Of a stretch of 64,000 nt of DNA, positions 23,301-32,300 are shown piece after piece. Below the pieces are notes generated by a model, which had not been told where the DNA came from, made no database searches, and saw nothing but the letters and a program-made list of their open reading frames with translations. Source of the DNA: Symsagittifera roscoffensis (Eukaryota; Xenacoelomorpha; Acoela; Convolutidae); the NCBI RefSeq assembly GCF_963678635.1, contig NC_087063.1:78701617-78765616 (forward strand), written 5' to 3'. The position numbers and the translations under genes are program-made. Position 1 is the stretch's first letter. The number at the start of each line of letters is the position of its first letter.

Positions 23301-26300
23301 GCCTTCAAAAAGACGCTTCCGTACAAAAACTCAACTTTTTTGATGCATCAAGTGTTCATAAGTTCACAAAAAAGAACAAGTATCGAGTATTAAATGAAAG
23401 AGTACAGAACATTATGTCCGTTTACGAAGACAAAACTGATCTGTATTTTTTCAGAGCGTTATCTAGTTTGTGTTAAACTATTGTGAATTTTGTTTCATTT
23501 TTCTTCCGTATTTTTAAAATTAAATTTTTTATCCTACTGAAATTTTTGTCAGCTTTTTTTGAAAAGACGTTTCCTTGCAGACTCCCGGAAACGTAACTAA
23601 ACGCAAGAACGTGATTCGTGCCTTAGCAATTTAATCCCAGGGAATATGAAATTGTACAAGACGCTCGCGTCCCAGACGTAATTGTCCCAAATTATTTTCT
23701 TTGAATTGACCTAGTGGTCGTTTAGGTTAAGATTTTTTTGTGTTTGTTTGATCATTCTTTATTTACAATTAGTACCAAACAATCATGGAGCAGACACAGT
23801 TTCCAAAATAACTATCAGAATTTAGTACGCTTCGGACGTTCAAGCCTCGGGTCGGATAAAAACTTTCCAATTTGTTGAAAATTGACATTGAAAAGCCTAA
23901 ATAGGTAAAATGTTGCTAGGCCGGAATGGGCGTGATTGGGGAAGCATAGTTAAAATGATCTTAATTTAACATTTTAAAAACATTTCTAGGTAAACTTTGG
24001 AGCCTAAGAATCAATAAGACGCTTTAGTGGTTCGAAGTATCAATAAGACGCTTTATAAAAATAAACTGCTCTACTGGTTCGCTGAGGCCACATGTAAAAC
24101 TTGATGCCAACTTCAGCTGTCCATGTCAAATCTGGGTTTTTGATATTTTGTATTTGTCAGCGAGATTCGACCAGTATATTATCTTCACAGTAGTTGAGTA
24201 TCGGTTGAGCTATCTCAGGGCATGCTTTTGTTGTTGTGTATCCGGTAGACTGAGTGTAATTTGGGAAACTCGATATCACAACAGTTTGAAAAATGAAAAA
24301 AAATTCCCCTCCCTGTCTGGAACTAATGCATTCACAAAATGAATCAAAATTCCCTTCGTTGATGCGCGTATAGCGTATATCGAGATCAAGAAACTCAATG
24401 CCGTTGAAAAGTTGCCGTCAATGAACCAAGCGTCTTTTTTGTTTCTTTGCACGGAAAGAAATTTGTGTAGTGGTGGTTCATCTGCTAAAACTAGTCTTCA
24501 GAGCTGTTCTGATTTTTTGTTTCTTAATATCAATTGTAGCGGGATAATGACTATAATCAGCTATAGCACTGACCTCGACTGGATCTACTTAACAATCCCC
24601 CCCCCCCTCCTCTGGTACCTCTACTAAAGAGTCTCCACTCCTATAAATAAATACAGTAAATGAGCACTGAGCTTTCTATTGAGAATTCTAATTTTGCTGC
24701 ATTCTGATTGGTCAAAAAATCGACCATTTTGATCTATATAACAATCTCCCCCTCCCTTTTCTTTAAAGGGGTGCAGATTATTAAGTAGATCCTCTTGACT
24801 TATACCAAGCTGCAGACATCCGTTACAATTATATAAAACACAACATCGTCACTAAATTGAGGTGTCTGTGAAAAATCGATGTTCGAACTATCATTTCATT
24901 GATTTTATTCGTCATAAGGATTTCCATTGTTCATTCGAACTCGAGAGAAACATGCTAGGATCACCCATGCTTACGTTTGCTCTTACCATTCTTTTTTCAA
25001 TAATTGTGTAAGTATAGGTAAAATGTTTATTTCCTGTTTTGATATTTTCACTTATGACTTATTCAAGAAAAACTCCGGTATAAGTGCACAGTTGCTTGCT
25101 CTTATCGAATTAACCCCTCTGATTGAGAGAATAATCAAAGAAATCAGGAAGTTATTGGATAAGCCAAATAGCCGGAGGACATATTTGTCTGTGAACCAAA
25201 CTTATTTTTGCTATTTGGGGCGGTTATTTCCGGGATATATATGTTTTGGACGCAAAAGACCGGACACAGCGATTTACGAATTGTCACCTTTTCATTATCC
25301 TACTAGTTTCCAATATATCGATTCAATCGAAAACTCGAATGGTCGTGTGCTAGTTGTTTTTGAAAAATAAAATTTGCGTATAAAAAGTTGCCATAAAAGA
25401 AGTTTTTTAAATTCAAAATCTCAATAATTTAGTGCAATAATGTAGATTCAATCCAGTCACTCTTAAGCAACGTGTTCGCTCTCTACACCATATAATATAA
25501 TTTATTTCGTCCAGCGCTATAAATTAATTTAGAAGTTGAAATTAGCTCCTTAATTAATCTTCTGCAGCTTTGGTTTGAGACCCAGTAGCGATTTTGGAGG
25601 TGCACACTTTCTTCCCAGGATTTCAACTCCTTGGCCACCACAAATGCTTCCCTGCGGTACTATTTTACACCATCCTTTTTTGTTAAATTCGAGGGAGAGC
25701 ACGCGCCAAAAATTAGAGTTTTTGGCTTTTTTTTGAGATACAAAAAAAATCGAGGCAAAATGGAGTCCCTATAGTGTTAAGGAAGAGCTCTTAAAATCAA
25801 TTTGGTCGATCTAAAAAAAAGGTCGACAGAATTTTTAGAAAATCTTTTTTTTAGAAAATCTCAATTTTTTTTTAGAAAATCTCAGATCAGCTCCGGTTGA
25901 GTTCATTAGCTCAGTCTTTTTTGACATATGGTTGATTTAAGTAAAGTTAAGACGATTTATCTACAAAGGGAAGTACCAACATATGAGCTGTTCGGGTCCT
26001 CACGGAGAACCGCTGTTGCGACCTGGCCTAAGAACTGCTTGCAATTTTTTTGGCTGTTTTTCTAGGCTGGGTAATGTTGCCTCACCCACAAGCAACGATC
26101 ACAGGCTTGCTGTTTTTTAGAAATATCTACCGGTCCCCAGACGGGTCTCAGTACATCTTCAGCTTCAGACATCCGGAGTGTTTGGTCAACCGAGAGTATG
26201 TAGCTGACACCCTCACTTATACTGGTGTAGTCGGCAGGAGATCCCTATTTGTCGAGGGTAATTAATAAGTTACGATACCAATTAATTAGTCAGCTTGTAA

Positions 26301-29300
26301 CACAAAAAATGGATATCGTTACTTCCCGGCCTCTTTCCTTCATTTCAAAGGGGGATTCTAACCATATTCTAATTATATTCCGTTACCAGATTCTAATTGT
26401 GTTCATCGGTGGCCCAAACAAACATTTGGCTTACTGAACACATTTGGCTTACTCTTTTTCCTGTTCCCCCCACCTCAAAAAAGCACCAATTTTCTGGCGT
26501 AACGAGGGGTTTACAAGGTTAATTGTCCACACCAAATATGTCTATCATAGCCTAATAAGTCCACATGCCAATTTTGGAACAAACGGACAATGAGAACTGA
26601 ATAATTACTAGTGAAATTTCGCTGGTGGGGGGGGGGGATGGAGAGGAAAAAGAGCCGGTGGGTGGAAAAAACCAAAAAAATCACGAAAAAACTGGCCAAT
26701 CCAGGACGATTGGACTAAGTTCCTAGTTGTTAACTGCTTGTGAAAAAAGGAGTGTTTATTTCAGGAGAGAGTCCACCCGTGACTCGCATTTACAACGTTG
26801 ACGTCAATGTGGAGTGTCTCTACGAGCTGAAGAGTAACGTCTCTCTAGCAGAGGGATTTGTTGTACAAGGTATTTGTGTGTATTCATCTGAAAATTAAAA
26901 TTACTGGGTTGAGAAAGTTACTTAGTTGAGAATTTCGCACCTGTGAGTGCCATTTGTTTTTGGTCGTTAGACCATAAAATTCACGTCAAAAAAAGACCAC
27001 TATTTGTGTTTCATAGTTTTGGGTTCTACTGCTAAAAAATTTTTCTGTTTATATCATCAATTAGGCCGATTATTGAAATTTTTATTATAGATGCAGGGGC
27101 GGATTTAGGGGGGAGACGCTCCTTCCCTCAAGCATTCGACCCCCTGCCGACCCAAAGGGTCCCCCTTTGTAGTTTTTTGAGATATCCATTTTTGGTTGAC
27201 GGACCATAAAAAAAAATTGCTGACGGACCCTAAAAAAATTCGAAATTGATTACATACTGCCAACCTTCAGTCACGTCCAAGATTATATTTATGAGAGGAT
27301 GGTTTGACGAAACGGGCACTACGCTCTGCGTATTTCAAAGAAATGCAAGATTTTTATCGGATATTTTTTTTCATGCCTTTTTTTCACTACACACCAAATA
27401 ATCCTAGTGGCAGCAATTTCTATTCTCAAGGGATGTTTCCGGGTCGACAAAAATTTTGTCTATGGGCTAAAAACGCCGTGAAAAGTGCTCCTAATTGAAT
27501 AAAAACTCTTCTTCTCCATATATGTCCATATATGAGATTGCGTGGCTTTCGTTTTTTTTTTCAATAGGGCTCAATATAGTTGGGTTTTAAACTTTTTCTC
27601 AAAAATTTTGGAAATTAAACATGTTATTGAAGTTGTTCGATAGTTCTGAGGATCCAATGGTTCAACTTTTTGTTAAGGGTGTCATTTTTTCTTTTTCCTT
27701 TGCAGTGGAAAAACATTTTCTTATCTATGCAGCTTTTAATAAAAAAACGTTAAGTATCAGGGGCGGATTAAGGGGGGAGCGGGGGGCGGACGCCCTTTCC
27801 CTCAGGGATTCGACCCCTTGCCGACCCAAAGGGTCCAGTCTTTGGTACTTTTTAGAAACCCAGTTTTGGCCGACCAGCCTTAAAATTCTTCTAAAGGCGC
27901 CTTGCGCGTATATATATACTAATTTTGAGGAAGGGGGGAGCGCGCGCCGAAAAAACGCAACTTTTCGGTCAAAATTTTCCAAAAAGTGCCTGAAAATGCC
28001 TTTTTTGGCCTATTTTTTTCAAAATTTTGCCTGCGGCGAAGAAAATTTGGCCAAAATAGGGACAAAACAATGCTTTGGGAGAGATCGAAAAATCAATTTG
28101 GTCGACCTAAAAAAAAGGTCGACAAAATTTTCGAAACTTTTTTGAAAATCCCCCCCCCCTCGAGAAAATCCTAGATCCACCCCTGTTAAGTATGATCCAC
28201 TTATCGATTGCCCATCGATTATTGCCCAAGTAGGAGCAGTACAGGGTTAGGATATGTTTTCTGATATTTGACTGTTTTTTTATATGTATGGAGCTCAACG
28301 GGCGAAACTATGCCCCCTGTTTTGTTAGGATTAAGTGAGGAAATAGAGGAGGAGGGGGTGCTGACATTGCGCATGATGCTGTTCCGCGACAGGAGGTTCG
28401 GCAGTCCCTTCCCCACTGACAACAACACACAAATGATTGTCGTCAACCTCGGTCGGATGATCTACGTCGAGATCACAGAAGCACATGTTGTAAGTGTCTC
28501 TTTAGTTCTTCAACCATTGATGATTTTTGAAACAATTTTGATTTTCAAAACTTATGTTTTATTGTTTTTTATTTTCTAAATCTTATAAGTCCTTAATTTT
28601 CCTTATTTTCCTTAATTAAATTGCATAACAAAATTTTGTGGAAAGGAGCCAGGAAAAAACTAATAAGCTGGTTGCTAGTGTCAAAAAACTGCTCATTTGG
28701 CTTTTTAATTAATTTGGAAATTTTCCCCTTGTTTCAGAACAATGACGACTACGAACTGATGGCTGAGAACTGTAGTTTATCGGACATTGAGGATATATCG
28801 AACCCGAGTGCCCTGGTTCAGCCGATTTTGAAGGACTTTTGTCCCACTGATGTTGACATGTACAATCACATCGACCCTCCTTTTAAGAATGTCGTTAGTA
28901 GTCTGAATAAAATTGAGTAAATAGCAGCACTCCAGATATTGTCTTTTCTTTTTGATATCCGTCTAAGAAGTTAAAAACTGTATTTTTTAAAAACATTATA
29001 ACTATAAAACAATATAGTTTAACACCGAAAACTAGTAACTAAGCGTTCTTGAACCATGTGAACCTGAAGCTGATTTGGGGAAAATGGTAGAGTTTTGCCC
29101 TCAGGTAATTGCCCTCCACCCAAAAAATTCCTAGTAGTATTAATTTACAATACCCAATTTAAATTATTGCTGCCTCGTCTCGGTTTTGAGGTAGATCGGT
29201 TTTGGGTAGCTGGTTGATTGACAACATTTCAATTCATATGTAAATGAAACGTAACTATCTGAAATTACAAGTCAACAAAGAATAACGAACTGCCATAAAC

Positions 29301-32300
29301 TTCGGTATTTAAAAGCAGAATTCAATGTCATAAAATACGCAAAATGAAAATATTATTAAATCAATTTTAAAACAGCGCCTGAAAAACTTGTGATTTTTGT
29401 TTCGATCTTTCAGTTTTTGACTTTTTTAACACACTGTTTTTCGTTCACCAGAAAAATCATAAATTATGACCTTGGTTTTTCTCGCTATGAATTCTTGCGA
29501 GAACATTGTTCAGCCAATTCAATTTGTTTTCCAAATACTCTTTCGGTGTCAGTTAAAACTGGGATTGAATGGTGGGCGTCACAGAAAAAAACGCAATCAA
29601 AAAGTGCACAGAACTATTTTTTGGGCCTGTATTTTCAAAATGCAATAAACTACAAATATAAACTTGGCTTAAAAATCTGAAAATAAACATATCGAGTACT
29701 CCATCAGTAGCACAAAATAAAATTCAAGCACCATGGTCATGCTCTTCAATTGAAATGTTCAGCAAATAAAATGTCCTTATCAAAACAATTTTTTTTAAAA
29801 ACCTTTCGAAAAGTTCGCCAAGTTTTTTGGTTGTCTAGTCTTGATATTCGTACTTATTTCATATTCAACTTGGATGAGTCAACATTAAAATACATACTTC
29901 TATGTAAACGCTGAAGATTGATTTGAGCTATTGTAACGTAGAACGTAACCAATGTTGTTTTTTTAATTAATCAAAAGAAGTAACTAAGCTATTACTTTTG
30001 GGTCAAGTAGTTCATACGACCCTCATTTTGATCCAAAAGCTTATCAAATTGAGAAAAATAAAATTAAATACAATATATATTTTTGGAAAATCCAGATTTT
30101 TTTGTTTTAGATACACAATTAATTTTACTTAAAAAAATTTAAAATATTTCCTTTTATAGAAAACCTACGCCAACACATAATTTTTTTAAGTTTTTGGGTT
30201 TTTTCTGTTATGCGGCCATTAATAAGAAATCCTTATCCACAAAAACGTAGCTATCTGTTATGAAACATTTGAATCAGCCATATTTAGATGTATGGTCTAA
30301 TTATTCAAAATAAAACAATTTTTTGTTCTTAAATTAGTTTGTTTTGTGTTCATTGTTTTCTTCAAAATGGTACTTTTTAACTGTTTTTCAATTTGATTAT
30401 CCTTAAGACCAAACATTAATCAAAAGTTTAAAAGGATTTGTCTCTTAAAATGGTTATGTCTGTAAAATAAAATACAATATATTAGCATAAATAACAAGAC
30501 GTTTTTATCATTTTTCATTGGTTTCACGTTTTTTTAAATCAATTTATTAATGAATACGAATTGTCATAATCCGATTCAATCCCGACAGAAACAGACAAAT
30601 AAAATCACAAAAATAACAAAAATGCAAAAATGCGGTACATGAAAAAAAATCTTCAGTACTTTTTAGTAATTGCTACGGCCACTTGAAAAATGGCGAGGAA
30701 CTTTGTATTCGGGTGTGTTTTAGTTTTTTGTTTCTTTTACCAGCAAAATCAGCTAACACAAAAAAAACATTTTGGGAGAAAGTTGAGTGATATATCATAT
30801 TAAAGCCCTTACATTTGCAATTCTAACCGTTTTAAAAGTTTTCCAAAAAAACTCCCAGTGTCAAGAAATACTGGTTTGATACGTGAAACTTTGGTTTTTC
30901 GTCTAAATTCGAGCGAGAAAAACGAGCGAGCAAGCTTATTTATGCTTCATTTCGGCCGTTTACAATAGCTTATTAATGCCTAATTTTAACTTTATTCAAG
31001 TAAAATTAGTTTTTGGAGATTTAAGTGCTCTTGCAAGTAAGACTAGTTTTTGGAGTTTTTTAGCTTCATTTTGAGAACCAAAAACATCAAGAATTAATTT
31101 TTTTTCTGCAAAAAGTTTTGAAATTTTTTTTTAATTTTAAAAAAGTTTTTCTAGTCATTTTTTAACAAAAATTGTTATCCAGTTTGCCTATATTAAAATG
31201 ACTGTCAAATACGCATGCATTATAATTTTACGTCATATCGTTTTATCACATCACGCAGAAAAAACTACACTAATTTGAAAAAAAAACTTTTTTTTTCATG
31301 TAATTCTTTAAAGGTTATAGTAGAAAAATTCTGCTAATTCTACATAAACCCTCTATCCTTGTTTTTTATATATACATTTGTAATTCAACTAGGGTCGAGC
31401 TGCGCATGTATTGTTTCCACCGTTTCGTCGGTATGTTTCAACCGTCTTGACCAAATTCGGGTATGTTTCGACTTTCGGAATCTGCTTTACCGCTCTCGCC
31501 CCGAGGCAGATATCTTTTGATAATATCAAATGATTTTTGGTTAGCAGCATCTTTCTCGACCGAAAAAGTTTGCAACAGTTGGCTGGATCCAAGCCAGATA
31601 GTTTGCCACAGTCTCATTTCTCGACCAAATTTGGAAATATTTTCACTTTCCTGACCAAAAAAAATGTGCTGGACTGTGTTCGACCCCAGCCAGATGTTTT
31701 TCAATGATCTCAATCAGAGGTGGATCTAGAATGTTCTCGAAGGTGGCGGATCTTCAAAAAAAATTTTGAAAGTTTTGTCGACCTTTTTTTGTTTTAGGTC
31801 GACCAAATTGATTTTTCGAGCTCTCGCAAATCACTAATAAGACCCTCTTTGGCCAATTTTAATGAAAGTAATGAGAGGTGTGAAAAATCTTTGGAATTTT
31901 TTTTTCAAATTTCGGAATTTTTAAAAATTTGAAATTTGATTGAAAATGGGGCGTGCGAGAAAATTTTATGAAAAAAATCAAAACTAGGTTGTGAAAGAAC
32001 TAAACTTTAAGTTATTTTGCAACAAAGCTTGCGTTTTGTACTTGAAACTTTGTAGCCGTTTTTTTTTCAGGTTCGGTTTTCAGTTCCTGCTGTCGCCTTC
32101 ATGGAAAACGCAGCTTCAACATTCATCACTTGCACTGTCATAGTGTGTGAGCCAGATGACGCAAACAGCAAATGCGCTAAAATCATCCAGCAAAGCTGTG
32201 GCGGTAAGTCAATTTAAAAAAAAGCAGCCGCAACCCTCCTCAAATCAGAAGGACCAGTTGCCCGAAAATTATGTTGGTCGATCAGCACTTCGATTTTAAA

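Noticed and set aside
27621-28145. 174-codon + strand frame
   Set aside because: It runs across a family-1 MITE with exact target duplication. The same peptide pieces appear wherever the MITE occurs (45.5, 46.2 kb).
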